Below are positions 1 through 8,772 of a DNA stretch of 64,000 nt, in pieces. The notes under the pieces were generated by a model. That model was not told the DNA's origin, made no database searches, and saw nothing but the letters and a program-made list of their open reading frames with translations. The position numbers and the translations under genes are program-made. Origin of the DNA: JBDGYW01 sp964580055. GTDB taxonomy: Bacteria; Gemmatimonadota; Gemmatimonadetes; Gemmatimonadales; GWC2-71-9. Position 1 is the stretch's first letter; each line of letters begins with the position of its first letter. The stretch covers positions 7,759 through 71,758 of the forward strand of contig CAZOJI010000023.1 in NCBI GenBank assembly GCA_964580055.1, given 5' to 3'.

Positions 1-326
1 TGAGCCCCGAGCAGATCCGCGGCAAGGATATTGATGCGCGCAGCGATGTGTATGCCTTGGGAATCGTGGCTTTCGAGATGTTCACCACTCGGCTCCCCTT
101 TGAAGGGCGAACGCCGCAAGAGATGATGATTTCGCGTCTGCGAGGCAAACCGACTCCGCTCAAGAAGTTCCGGTCGGGCTTCCCGCCGAAACTGGATGCG
201 GCTCTGACGAAATCCATGGCCACGGACCCGGACGACCGCTATCCCACCGCACTCGCGTTCGGCGAGGCTTTGGTCAACGCCTATGGCGGTCCCAATCCGG
301 ATCGCCTGCGTGCAATGCTGCGGTAG
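1..326 (+). CDS. Hanks-type serine/threonine protein kinase, C-terminal fragment
   Basis: The gene is cut by the window edge. The reading frame is open from base 3, and bases 1-2 (TG) would complete the Met codon of the usual YMSPEQ. The first residues SPEQIRG are the kinase subdomain VIII (APE) equivalent. DARSDVYALGIVAFEM is subdomain IX, followed by the P-F-x-G segment typical of subdomain X, and DPDDRYPTA carries the subdomain XI arginine. The protein ends about 25 residues after the kinase fold, so this copy has no C-terminal sensor domain or membrane anchor; either could only lie upstream of the catalytic core, out of view. The role is inferred as a signalling kinase with unknown substrate. 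Confidence 0.9.
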   Translation, partial: SPEQIRGKDIDARSDVYALGIVAFEMFTTRLPFEGRTPQEMMISRLRGKPTPLKKFRSGFPPKLDAALTKSMATDPDDRYPTALAFGEALVNAYGGPNPDRLRAMLR

Positions 327-434
327 GTAGGGTATTCTCACATCCACCGGTAGTCCGAAGCGCATGAGTGGGGCACTCTCCGTCGCGGATTCTCCTCGCC
401 GTAATCACAAGTCTGTGCAAGGAGGGAGTTGAGG

Positions 435-1811
435 ATGGAAGGTTCTGGAAGCCATAGAGGAAACTGGGGCTCGAAACTCGCGTTCATCTTCGCTGCATCC
501 GGATCTGCGATCGGTCTGGGGAGCATATGGCGGTTCCCGCTCTACACAGGACGGAACGGCGGTGCCGTTTTCGTTTTCGCATACATCCTTGCGGTTTTTT
601 TCATCGGTTTCACCGTGATGCTGGTCGAGTTGACCATAGGACGGCATGCTCAGAAGAACCCGGTCGGAGCGTTCAAGCACATCAAGCCCGGTACCCCGTG
701 GAAGCTGGTAGGCTACATGGGCGTTGCGTGCGGAGTGGTCATTCTCTCCTACTATTCGGTGATCGCCGGTTGGGCCACCGGCTATTTCTACAAAACCATT
801 GTGGGTGCTTTCCCCAGTGAGGTTACCTGGGAGAGTTCGGCGTCACTATTCGGCAGCTTCGTTGCGAATCCGGCTGCCGTGCTGTTTTGCCTTTTCCTTG
901 CAATAGCGGTCACTTCGTTCGTGATTTCCAAGGGGGTCAAGGAGGGTATTGAACGCTGGTCCAAGATCCTCATGCCGGTCTTGTTCGCTCTGATAATCAT
1001 CATGGCAGTCCGGGCCGTGTTCCTCCCGGAAGCCGGAAACGGGTTGCTCTTCTACCTGAAGCCGGACTTGTCCGAATTCAGTCCCCGCGTCCTGTTCTTC
1101 GCGGTGGGTCAGGCGTTCTTCTCGCTCAGTTTGGGCATGGGAACGATGATGACCTACGGTAGCTACTTGGAGAAGAATGACAATCTCGTGTCTTCCGCCG
1201 GCTGGGTGTGCTTTTCTACCACCTTGGTCGCCATCCTCGCCGGCATCATAATCTTCCCCACGTTGTTCGACACACTGCACCTCACACCGGAAACGTTCAA
1301 ACAGCAGTTCGAAGTCGACGCGGGTTTGATGTTCCAGGTTTTCCCCATCATCATATCGCAGATGCCGGGAGGATACCTCTTCGGCGTGATGTTCTTCACT
1401 CTGCTCCTGATCGCGGCCCTGACTTCGACAATCTCGATGCTGGAAGTGCCCACGGCCTATTTCGTTGATGAGCTGGGATGGAATCGCTCTAGAGCAGCGT
1501 ACACGCTGGGCGGGGTCGCTCTGCTACTGGGCGTTCCGTCAGCGCTCTCCGCCGGGGGGGTGAGATTCCTTACGGAATTCAACTTTCTGGGAAAGGCGGA
1601 TCTGATCTTCGGCAACATCTTGCTCGCCATCGGCGGACTGTTCATGTGCCTCTTCGTGGCTTACGCTTGGAAGTTCAAGAACGCGCTCGCGGAGATCGCC
1701 CTTGGAAACAAGCACTTTTCCCTGCGGCCCCTGTGGATGTTCAACGTAGCCGTCACCGCTCCGGTTGCCGTAATACTCATCCTGATCTTCATCAGGACTC
1801 TCACGGGGTAG
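435..1811 (+). CDS. Neurotransmitter:sodium symporter (NSS/SNF) family transporter
   Basis: This is a 458-residue polytopic inner-membrane protein. TM1 reads AASGSAIGLGSIWRFP, then YTGRNGG, which is the unwound sodium- and substrate-binding helix of the LeuT family. ELTIGRHAQKNP follows as in other NSS members. About 11-12 hydrophobic segments continue to the C-terminus, the normal bacterial NSS length. I chose ATG at 435 because AAGGAGG at 419-425 sits at proper spacing; the in-frame TTG at 429 is too close to it. The expected activity is sodium-coupled uptake of an amino acid or related compound, and the substrate cannot be read from sequence. A thioredoxin-like gene follows 36 bases downstream and may share the transcript. 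Confidence 0.93.
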   Translation: MEGSGSHRGNWGSKLAFIFAASGSAIGLGSIWRFPLYTGRNGGAVFVFAYILAVFFIGFTVMLVELTIGRHAQKNPVGAFKHIKPGTPWKLVGYMGVACGVVILSYYSVIAGWATGYFYKTIVGAFPSEVTWESSASLFGSFVANPAAVLFCLFLAIAVTSFVISKGVKEGIERWSKILMPVLFALIIIMAVRAVFLPEAGNGLLFYLKPDLSEFSPRVLFFAVGQAFFSLSLGMGTMMTYGSYLEKNDNLVSSAGWVCFSTTLVAILAGIIIFPTLFDTLHLTPETFKQQFEVDAGLMFQVFPIIISQMPGGYLFGVMFFTLLLIAALTSTISMLEVPTAYFVDELGWNRSRAAYTLGGVALLLGVPSALSAGGVRFLTEFNFLGKADLIFGNILLAIGGLFMCLFVAYAWKFKNALAEIALGNKHFSLRPLWMFNVAVTAPVAVILILIFIRTLTG

Positions 1812-1847
1812 CGGCGAAGAAACAGTTGATGCGCAAGGGGGACACAG

Positions 1848-2372
1848 ATGATAGTACAGACGCTCGATTTCAAAGCCATTTGGGACGGTGCACTTGGATT
1901 TCAACAATTCGCAACGGAGGCTGAGCATAATCAAAAGCTTTGGGAGGGCGTGTATCGGAACACGAAGATCCCGCGATGGGCGCTCGAGACGCTGAACGAT
2001 CACGCAGAAACGCTGCGGCTTCTGATAATCGCCGAGGATTGGTGCGGGGATGCGGCCAACACAGTGCCAGTATTGGCGAAACTGGGAGACGAGGCGGAGA
2101 ATATGGACGTCCGCATCATCAAGCGCGACGAGAACTTGCATGTCATGGACCGCTACCTGACCAACGGCGCGCGCTCTATCCCTATCGCGATCCTGCTCGA
2201 CCCCGATTTCACCGAAATCGGGCACTGGGGCGCCAGGCCCAAAGAATTGCAGCAATGGGTGGTGGACAACAAGGACACGATTCCCAAGGAGAAGCGATAT
2301 CCCCTGGTGCGTCGCTGGTACGCCAAGGACAAGGGTGAATCAACGCTGAGAGAGGTGCTCGGATTGTTGTGA
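1848..2372 (+). CDS. Thioredoxin-family protein with a WCGD active-site variant
   Basis: The product has 174 residues. The central part reads LLIIAEDWCGDAANTVPVLAKL, a thioredoxin beta strand and active-site helix in which the usual CGPC is replaced by CGD, so only one cysteine remains. Further on, RSIPIAILL supplies the cis-proline loop. The architecture matches the Thioredoxin_9-type family of cytosolic bacterial proteins, which often carry WCGDS. A single cysteine argues against disulfide reduction by the classical two-cysteine route. AAGGGGG lies about six bases before the ATG. No signal peptide is visible. The exact substrate is unknown. Confidence 0.85.
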   Translation: MIVQTLDFKAIWDGALGFQQFATEAEHNQKLWEGVYRNTKIPRWALETLNDHAETLRLLIIAEDWCGDAANTVPVLAKLGDEAENMDVRIIKRDENLHVMDRYLTNGARSIPIAILLDPDFTEIGHWGARPKELQQWVVDNKDTIPKEKRYPLVRRWYAKDKGESTLREVLGLL

Positions 2373-2420
2373 GTGGTGGGTTGGGAGTTGGGAGTTGTGC
2401 CCTACCGCCCTACCGCCCCT
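2373..2420. repeat. Short tandem repeats (GGGAGTT x2; CCCTACCG x2)
   Basis: The gap between two convergent genes consists almost entirely of simple repeats. GGGAGTT occurs at 2383-2389 and 2390-2396, and CCCTACCG at 2400-2407 and 2408-2415, followed by CCCC. The second unit is the reverse complement of the GGCGGTAG motif seen inside the GT39 gene near 27.7 kb. They resemble the STRR heptamer repeats known from cyanobacteria in style, though the host here is different. Confidence 0.7.
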
Positions 2421-3610
2421 CAAAACGCCCAATGCGTCATCAGCTGCCAAGTCAATCCGTCCGGTCCCAGGGCCAGCGTGGTTCCCAAGACTGCCTGACG
2501 CCCAAATGAAAGCACCGGACCGCCGCCCACTCCGACATGCATGCCGTCGAGGGCGATACTGAAATCATCTTCCCCCGGTTGAAATACACGTCCCGCATCT
2601 ACAAACCCCAGGAGGTGGGCGGCCAGGACGCCTCGTTCTCCCACAACCTGATAACGGGTTTCCAGGGAGGCCAGAATCTTGTCCTCGCCCCAATATCGAA
2701 AATCGGCCACGCCCCGGTGTGAATCGGGTCCGCCAAAGCCCTCTATCGGGACATCCGTTGACTCCAAGAGGGGATATGACCCCAATCCGGGTGAGCCCGA
2801 CATCGTCTGCGCGAGCACTCTACCGGCAAATGTGTACTTCTCGCCGAGTGTCCAGTACCCGGCAGCCGACAACGTGGTGCGCCTGTAGCTCACGGCTCCC
2901 GCAACGGTGGAGTCAGCGAAACCGACGATCGCTTGCAGCAACACTCCGTGGAGCGGTGCTACCTCGTCGTTGCGGGTGTCGAACACCAGCCCCACGCGTG
3001 CGGTCACGTCACCTGTGAAGCGGTCGACCGTAAGGTCCAGGTCATCGTCGCTATCGAGGCCTAGAAGAGTAACGCCGGAAAGGGTGTCGAACTTCCAGCG
3101 CTCCGCGTGAAAGCCCGCCAGCACGCGCAGGTGAGACACCACCCTGCGCTGGATTTCCCCTCGCACGTACATCCGGTGATGGTCGGCGCGGTAGTAATTG
3201 GGCTGAGCCGGCGTGACGTTGTCACCATCCCAATCGGTGTCGTTCCCAACGCCGAAGTAGTTTTGGCGGGCGCGTCGCCGGGATTCTGCGACCAGGCTGA
3301 ACCTCCAACCGGGAACCAGATTGGGCATTCGCGCGTACAGTTGGAGTTTGTGGCTTCCCGAGGTGGAGATCTGCCCGTCCAGAGCCAGCGATGCCCTGTA
3401 TGGCTGCGGGTCGAACCAATCACGGTATCCCGGTGGGCGAACCTGCGAGTAGAATAGGCCGGCGGTGAGCCCGTCTCGAGGGGTGTAGTAGACTTTGGGG
3501 TAGGCGAGATCGACCCAGTTCTCGCCCAGAGTCGGCAGATCCGGGATCTGTCCGTGAATCGAGCCTAAGGTGATTGGTAAGAGCAGCGTGGCGACAAGGA
3601 ACTTTCTCAA
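2420..3610 (-). CDS. Outer-membrane beta-barrel protein (Omp85/surface-antigen-like)
   Basis: This is a 396-residue protein with an N-terminal signal peptide (MRKFLVATLLLPITLGSIHG, cleavage near GQ). Alternating hydrophobic strands follow, and the last residue is phenylalanine (THWAF), the classic outer-membrane assembly signal. Segments such as GLVFDTRND and GFVDAGRVF are typical of the Bac_surface_Ag (Omp85 C-terminal) barrel. No POTRA repeats are present, so it resembles a stand-alone barrel rather than BamA. The start is TTG at 3610, overlapping the stop of the upstream asparaginase-like gene (TTGA) with GAGGGA just before it, which implies translational coupling. Transport or assembly function is unknown. 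Confidence 0.82.
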   Translation of the reverse strand: MRKFLVATLLLPITLGSIHGQIPDLPTLGENWVDLAYPKVYYTPRDGLTAGLFYSQVRPPGYRDWFDPQPYRASLALDGQISTSGSHKLQLYARMPNLVPGWRFSLVAESRRRARQNYFGVGNDTDWDGDNVTPAQPNYYRADHHRMYVRGEIQRRVVSHLRVLAGFHAERWKFDTLSGVTLLGLDSDDDLDLTVDRFTGDVTARVGLVFDTRNDEVAPLHGVLLQAIVGFADSTVAGAVSYRRTTLSAAGYWTLGEKYTFAGRVLAQTMSGSPGLGSYPLLESTDVPIEGFGGPDSHRGVADFRYWGEDKILASLETRYQVVGERGVLAAHLLGFVDAGRVFQPGEDDFSIALDGMHVGVGGGPVLSFGRQAVLGTTLALGPDGLTWQLMTHWAF

Positions 3611-4650
3611 TCTGTTCCCTCGAAGAGATATGCAGTGTCGTAGTGAGAGGCCGTTTCTCCGTCGAATGCGGCGTAGCGGCTAGGTGTCATTGTTGCGGCG
3701 CCAAACTCACCACGTTTGTTCACCGCGTAGAAACTCAAACCAAAGGTCGGGCGCCCGCTTTCGTCAAGCAGCCGGGGCTCGGAGGTTGCAACGACCCTCC
3801 GGAGTGTCTCCAAGGCGGCATCAGCCGGCTTCAGGCCGCGACGCATGAATTCAACCGTGAGAAACGCGCCGCAGACCTTGATGTTGGACTCGCCGCGTCC
3901 CGTCGAGCCCGCCGCCCCGATATCGTTGTCAGTGAACTGGCCGGCACCAATCAGTGGTGAGTCGCCGCACCGCCCCGCGATCTTCCAAGACAGCCCGCTG
4001 GTGGTGGTGACGGACGAAACATCTCCGTCTCTGTTCACTACATTGCAGTTGATCGTTCCGGTCGCTCGGGGAACGAATTGAGCAGTGTCGGGAACGTTCA
4101 ACCAGTCGTCGTCGCTGCTGCGGTTCGCTCGCCAACGAAGCCAGAGATCCCTTGACCTCTCGGTCAGCAAGTCCTCTTCCTGGAATCCGTAAGAAAGGGC
4201 AAACCGCTTCGCTCCCTGTCCGACCAGGAAGATGTGGTCCGTGTACAGCAACACATACTTGGCTACTACGCTCGGGGTTTTGATACCCTCCAGAGCGCCC
4301 ACGGCACCTGCCCTGCGAGAAGGTCCATGCATGCACGAAGCGTCGAGCTGTACCACCCCGTCTTCATTCGGCAGGCCGCCGTAGCCGACGGACATGTCTT
4401 CGGGATCGAGTTCCTGGATCTTCACCCCTTCGATGGCCGCGTCGAGCGTGTCGACACCTTCGAGCATCAATTGGCCTGCGCGTTCAACCGCACTCAGACC
4501 ATTCGCCGAAGCCACCGCTACCGGGCGAGATTGTGGTGCAATACGAACCGTTGGGGCTGCCAATACCGCATTGTCGCCGGCCAAAACTGAACCGGCGGCC
4601 ATGCAGGATGACGCGCCCAGAAACTCTCGGCGTGACAGTGAGTCTGACAC
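3607..4650 (-). CDS. Isoaspartyl peptidase/L-asparaginase-family Ntn hydrolase, Tat-exported
   Basis: The product has 347 residues. The N-terminus carries a Tat signal (SRREFLGAS). TGTINCNVVNRDGD contains the threonine expected to become the N-terminal nucleophile after autocleavage. SVTTTSG and AGRCGDSPLIGAG correspond to the GTSTNG and GRVGDSP motifs of glycosylasparaginases, and GAAGSTGRGE follows. It most likely hydrolyses N4-(beta-N-acetylglucosaminyl)-asparagine or beta-aspartyl peptides in the periplasm. I chose GTG at 4650 because GGAGGT precedes it by six bases; the longer TTG at 4671 has no such site. It is coupled to the outer-membrane barrel gene downstream, and a promoter lies about 50 bases upstream. 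Confidence 0.9.
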   Translation of the reverse strand: MSDSLSRREFLGASSCMAAGSVLAGDNAVLAAPTVRIAPQSRPVAVASANGLSAVERAGQLMLEGVDTLDAAIEGVKIQELDPEDMSVGYGGLPNEDGVVQLDASCMHGPSRRAGAVGALEGIKTPSVVAKYVLLYTDHIFLVGQGAKRFALSYGFQEEDLLTERSRDLWLRWRANRSSDDDWLNVPDTAQFVPRATGTINCNVVNRDGDVSSVTTTSGLSWKIAGRCGDSPLIGAGQFTDNDIGAAGSTGRGESNIKVCGAFLTVEFMRRGLKPADAALETLRRVVATSEPRLLDESGRPTFGLSFYAVNKRGEFGAATMTPSRYAAFDGETASHYDTAYLFEGTD

Positions 4651-4697
4651 TGTTAGACCTCCTTCGCTCAAAAAGCGAACCCGTGGAGCGGCCCCGA

Positions 4698-4726
4698 ATT
4701 AACCAAGGTTCAGCCCCGGTTGTCAA
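4698..4726 (-). promoter_or_regulatory. Sigma-70-type promoter for the asparaginase/outer-membrane pair
   Basis: On the minus strand TTGACA (4726-4721) is followed after 17 bases by GTTAAT (4703-4698). The predicted start of transcription is near 4691, leaving a leader of about 40 bases before the GTG at 4650. The perfect -35 and correct spacing support it; the -10 is imperfect. Confidence 0.6.
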
Positions 4727-4786
4727 CTTGATTCACCCGCCTACCGCGGATAGGTTCCCCAGTTCTGGCCGCGACAGGGTTGAGGC

Positions 4787-5497
4787 ATGATTTCCGTGGT
4801 GATTCCGGTCCACAACGAGCAGGGCAATATCGCGCCACTCCTGGCCGAGATCGAAGCTGCACTCGGAAGATCGGCCATGGAGGTGATCGCGGTTGACGAC
4901 CGGTCCACGGACGGTTCGGCGGACGAGTTGCGAAGACTCCAGGCAGAACACGAATGCCTGAGAGTGGTGTCCCTGCGCCGGCGTGCCGGTCAGTCGGCGG
5001 CTCTGGCTGCCGGAGTGGATGTGGTGCGCGGCGATACGGTTGTTCTCATGGATTCCGACGGCCAGTACGATCCGGCGGATGTGCCGGGCCTCTTGGATCT
5101 GCTGGAACGCGACCCATTGTGCGTGGCGGTGGTGGGATACCGCGTGCGGCGGGCGGACTCGCTTTGGAGGCTGATACAAAGCCGCGTTGCGAATGGCGTG
5201 CGCAACTGGCTGACCGGCGACTACATCCGAGATACCGGCTGTTCGCTGAGGGTCATCCGGACAGCGGCCCTGAGAAGAATCGTCCGGTTCGATGGTATGC
5301 ACCGGTTCTTTCCCACGTTGTTGCGACGGGAAGGCGGGAAAGTCCTCGAAGCGGCGGTATCTCACCGGCCGCGACTAGCGGGAAGGAGCAAATACGGGAT
5401 GCGCAACAGAGGAATGGTGGCATTGCGCGATGCGTTGGGCGTACGTTGGCTCAAACTCAGAGCGCTCGATTACGAAGCCACGAAGGATGATTCTTAG
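4787..5497 (+). CDS. Glycosyltransferase family 2 (dolichol-phosphate-mannose synthase-like)
   Basis: This is a 236-residue GT-A fold enzyme without membrane segments. The N-terminus VVIPVHNEQGNI and VDDRSTDGS are the nucleotide-binding strands. VLMDSDGQYDP is the DxD-type metal site. DTGCSLRVIR and the RLAGRSKYG segment are typical of the DPM1/ArnC-like branch, which transfers a sugar to polyprenyl phosphate; those relatives with two C-terminal helices are membrane anchored, and this one lacks them. The next gene starts inside its last codons, so the two are probably cotranslated. The acceptor and donor cannot be assigned from sequence. Confidence 0.88.
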   Translation: MISVVIPVHNEQGNIAPLLAEIEAALGRSAMEVIAVDDRSTDGSADELRRLQAEHECLRVVSLRRRAGQSAALAAGVDVVRGDTVVLMDSDGQYDPADVPGLLDLLERDPLCVAVVGYRVRRADSLWRLIQSRVANGVRNWLTGDYIRDTGCSLRVIRTAALRRIVRFDGMHRFFPTLLRREGGKVLEAAVSHRPRLAGRSKYGMRNRGMVALRDALGVRWLKLRALDYEATKDDS

Positions 5498-6641
5498 GCA
5501 TGACGGGGTCCATCGACTTGGCACGGTTCCAATGAGTCATCAACAATATGGCAGGTTCTTCTTGCCGGGCCTGAGCGAGGTGCATCCTGAAGTCCGGGAA
5601 GCAATTGCCAAGCCAATCTTTCCGCATCGCGGGCACGAGATGGAAGAGCTGCTCAGACGCGTGGACATTGGCCTGAGAGATCTATTTCGCACCGAGCGGC
5701 ACGTACTGATTGGCACCTGTACCGCCACGGCGTTCATGGAGATGGCGGTAAGAGCCGGAGTGCGTAGACGAGCGCTCTGTCTCGTAGCGGGAACGTACGG
5801 GGAGCGGTTTGCGGGTGTCGCCGAATCGGTCGGCAAGGACGTGGTGCGGCTCAACGTCCCGCTGGGGCGCACGATCGAGCCCAACATGCTGGAGGATGCG
5901 TTGCATCGTTCCAACGTGGATGCGGTTACGCTCGTGCATTCGGAGACTTCCACTGGAGCATTGGCTCCGCTCGAAGATCTCGCCGCCACGGTACGTGAAT
6001 TCGACGATGTGACGTTGCTGGTAGATGGTGTTACATCGGTTGGAGCGTGCCCGGTCGAGACCGATCTATGGGGTTTGGACTGCGTGTTTGCCGGTTCCTA
6101 CGGAGCCTTGGCGCTGCCGCCCGGCCTGGCTTTGGCCGTGGCCTCGGAACGAATGTGCGATCAGGCGAGGTTGGTTTCCGAACGCGGGGCGGTTCTGGAT
6201 CTACTTGCCTTTCAAGAAGCTGCGGAGGCACACCAGCCGACCTACACACCTGCGATATCGTTGTTGCTGGGTTTGGAGCAACAACTGCTTCGCCTCGAGG
6301 AGTGCGGTGGAGTGGAGACGCGTTGGCAAACACACGACTCCATGCTGGCTGCCGTGGAAGACTGGGTCGATAGTGAAGGGCGAGAACTGGGCTTTCGCTT
6401 CCTGCCCGAATTCGGTCGTCGTTCGCCCGCGGTATCGTGTCTTCGCGTCCCGGATGGGGAAAATGGTCGAGATCTTGCCAAAGCCCTGGCAGCGGAGCAG
6501 GGATACGCGATCGGATCAGGGTACGGAAAATTGAAGGTAGAGACCATTCGAATCGGCCACATGGGTGACCACACGGTTGAGGAGTTGAAGGGTCTGCTAG
6601 AGGCGCTGAGTGGAGTCGTGATCGGGCGCCAACCGGAATGA
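5487..6641 (+). CDS. Class V aminotransferase homologue lacking the PLP lysine
   Basis: The product is about 384 residues and related to serine/alanine-glyoxylate aminotransferases. FFLPGLSEVHPEV at the N-terminus, GTCTATAFMEMAV, SETSTGALAPL and VDGVTSVGACPVETD match the family in order. The position of the Schiff-base lysine, normally GSQKAL followed by PPG, reads GSYGALALPPG, so lysine is replaced by glycine (codon GGA at 6102-6104). Transamination by the usual route should therefore be impossible. The start is uncertain: ATG 5487 overlaps the glycosyltransferase stop, and ATG 5532 is an alternative. The 3' end overlaps the convergent chemoreceptor gene by 45 bases. Confidence 0.85.
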   Translation: MILRHDGVHRLGTVPMSHQQYGRFFLPGLSEVHPEVREAIAKPIFPHRGHEMEELLRRVDIGLRDLFRTERHVLIGTCTATAFMEMAVRAGVRRRALCLVAGTYGERFAGVAESVGKDVVRLNVPLGRTIEPNMLEDALHRSNVDAVTLVHSETSTGALAPLEDLAATVREFDDVTLLVDGVTSVGACPVETDLWGLDCVFAGSYGALALPPGLALAVASERMCDQARLVSERGAVLDLLAFQEAAEAHQPTYTPAISLLLGLEQQLLRLEECGGVETRWQTHDSMLAAVEDWVDSEGRELGFRFLPEFGRRSPAVSCLRVPDGENGRDLAKALAAEQGYAIGSGYGKLKVETIRIGHMGDHTVEELKGLLEALSGVVIGRQPE

Positions 6642-8708
6642 TCCCACTGCCGACGTCAGGTGGCTGGCGGCGTCGGCGAGCAGCTTCGCGGATCGCGCAA
6701 TTTCGTCAGTTGTTTTCGTCTGCTCCTGGGCCGCGACGGCAATCTCACGGGATGCTGCAACCACGGCCTCCGTTCCGGCCGCGATGTTTTGAAGACGCCT
6801 TGTGATCTCCTCGACCAGCTCTTTCACGTCCCCCGCGGCGTTGGAGATCTCCTCGCTCCAGGCGCTCGATTCGGCGGTGGCGCCCGCAACTTCCTTCAAC
6901 GCGCCCGCCGCAGATTCAGCAATCTGCCTCACGTCGGAGCTTGCCTCAGCCAACCGAGCAAGACGATCACGAGTCTCCTGCACCGTCGTGAGCACGTTTC
7001 CAACCACGTCGGCGGTTGTCGTTGCTGATCTGGAGGCCTGCGTCGCCAGCTTGCGCACCTCGTCGGCTACGACCTCGAACCCGCGCCCCTCGCCGCCGCC
7101 AGCCCTGGAGGCCTCGATTGCGGCATTCAGTGCCAGCATGTTCGTTTGTGAGGCTGTAGTCTGCGCCTGAGTCACGAACTGCTGTATCTCCTTCGAGAGT
7201 TCAGCGAGTCTCTTGGCTTCGGCCGCGCCGAGTTCCAGATCGCTGGCGAGCACGGCGAGTTGCTCGCTTCCGGCGATCAGATGCTTTTCATGTTCTCCAG
7301 CCGTTTGGCTGAGTGATGAACTCCGCTCGGCGGCCACATTGGCGCCTTCAGCCAAGTTGGAGGATATGCCGAGAATTCGGCCCGCATCGTTCACCGCCTG
7401 GCGCGCCAGCTCAGCCTGGTCGTTCGACTGATTGGTCAGATCTTCGCAAGTGTCCGCCATCTGTTGAATCGACGAGATCATCTGCTCGGTGCGTTTCGAT
7501 ATGAGATCCGCCATAGTGGCCGATTCCTGGGAAGACGAACGAATCTCCCCGACCAATCTTCTCAAGGCGTCAACCATGGTACGAACAGCATCGAGCAGAC
7601 CTGCCACTTCCTCGGCTCCGGTAGCTTCAGGCGAGACGGAAAACGAGAGGTCGCCGTCAGCAACTCGAGCGGCGATGGATCCTGCCACACGAACGGGCCG
7701 GGTCACTCTTCTGTGAAGCCACTCCGTGAACCAGACCAGCAGCACTATGGCCACAACCAGGGTTATGCCGGCGGCCAGGTATACGGCGTCGCGGATGGAA
7801 CGCGCAGCGGTGTATGCGATGTCTTGACTCTGCCGATGCACGATCCACCAGCGGCCCGAATTTGCGGGCGCGGCCGCTACCAACTCTCTGCCATCCGCTC
7901 CCTGACCGGAAAGCGGGATGGTCGGGGAGTCGGCAAGCCTCGGTAGTAGCTGAGCGACCTCGCTGACAGCAAATAGTCGGGCTGGATCGGGCGACATAAT
8001 CACACGCCCGGCCGAGTCGATTGCCTCGATAGACGCCCCGGCTGTTTCGGCTCCAAGCGATAGCAGTTGAGCCAGCCGCGAGAGCTCAACCACGGCTTTG
8101 AGCACGCCCAGAGGCTCGCCCGATTCGGGATCGACGACCCTCGCCGCCAGCTCCAGGCCGACCGTGCCCGCAGATTCGTCGTACAGAGGCGCACCCCGGT
8201 AGGCGCCGGACTCAAAGGCCTCCTGCCACCAGTCCTCGTCCGACTGCACAAAATCCGTCGTGGGGCCGCTCGCAACCACGAGCAGCCCGTGGCTGTCCGT
8301 AAGGAAGACCTCGATGAAATCGGATGAATCCCGTGCGGTCTGGAGGTAGCGCGTTATGGTGACGTCCTGCGTCAATTGGCGGCTGTCTTCGAAACGCCGC
8401 TCGAGTTCGTTGGTCGACAGTCTGTCCAGACCTCTTCTCTCTACCGCCTGCCTCGCTGTCCGAGCCGCAGCAACGAGGCTGGGCGAGCGAGCGAGTTGTT
8501 GCACATCGGCCGAGCGCTCATCGAGGTACTGTGATACCAACTCCGCAACGCGTTCGGCGACCTCGTGCAGCTGGGCTGCTGCTGTTCGCTCGAATTCCCG
8601 GGCAACGCTGCTACTTGCCACGTATGCGGTCAACGCAATGGCAGCGATGGCCACCGGCGTACCGGCGACTATGATGCGTTTCCGAAGCTCTCTGGTCTTG
8701 CTCGCCAT
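6597..8708 (-). CDS. Methyl-accepting chemotaxis protein (dCache-HAMP-MA)
   Basis: This is a receptor of about 703 residues. One N-terminal membrane helix (IIVAGTPVAIAAIALTAYVA) is followed by a large periplasmic dCache-like sensor of about 270 residues (for example DWWQEAFESGAYRGAP). A second helix follows (VYLAAGITLVVAIVLLVWF), then a HAMP segment beginning RRVTRPVRVA and a long cytoplasmic coiled coil. The signalling hairpin tip reads NMLALNAAIEASRAGGGEGRGFEVVADEVRKLA. Cache sensors bind small metabolites. No CheA or CheW gene is nearby. I prefer ATG 8708; a TTG at 8750 would add 14 residues and run almost to leuS. Confidence 0.93.
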   Translation of the reverse strand: MASKTRELRKRIIVAGTPVAIAAIALTAYVASSSVAREFERTAAAQLHEVAERVAELVSQYLDERSADVQQLARSPSLVAAARTARQAVERRGLDRLSTNELERRFEDSRQLTQDVTITRYLQTARDSSDFIEVFLTDSHGLLVVASGPTTDFVQSDEDWWQEAFESGAYRGAPLYDESAGTVGLELAARVVDPESGEPLGVLKAVVELSRLAQLLSLGAETAGASIEAIDSAGRVIMSPDPARLFAVSEVAQLLPRLADSPTIPLSGQGADGRELVAAAPANSGRWWIVHRQSQDIAYTAARSIRDAVYLAAGITLVVAIVLLVWFTEWLHRRVTRPVRVAGSIAARVADGDLSFSVSPEATGAEEVAGLLDAVRTMVDALRRLVGEIRSSSQESATMADLISKRTEQMISSIQQMADTCEDLTNQSNDQAELARQAVNDAGRILGISSNLAEGANVAAERSSSLSQTAGEHEKHLIAGSEQLAVLASDLELGAAEAKRLAELSKEIQQFVTQAQTTASQTNMLALNAAIEASRAGGGEGRGFEVVADEVRKLATQASRSATTTADVVGNVLTTVQETRDRLARLAEASSDVRQIAESAAGALKEVAGATAESSAWSEEISNAAGDVKELVEEITRRLQNIAAGTEAVVAASREIAVAAQEQTKTTDEIARSAKLLADAASHLTSAVGSFRLAPDHDSTQRL

Positions 8709-8772
8709 TAGTCGTTGGGCAAAGGTAGGGGAGCCTTCCTGGGGGAGCAAGCAGTGCTAGATTAACCCTACC

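Noticed and set aside
48..326. ATG at 48 as start of a complete small protein
   Set aside because: The frame is open to the window edge and the upstream residues are the conserved kinase SPEQ segment, so the gene is truncated rather than short.
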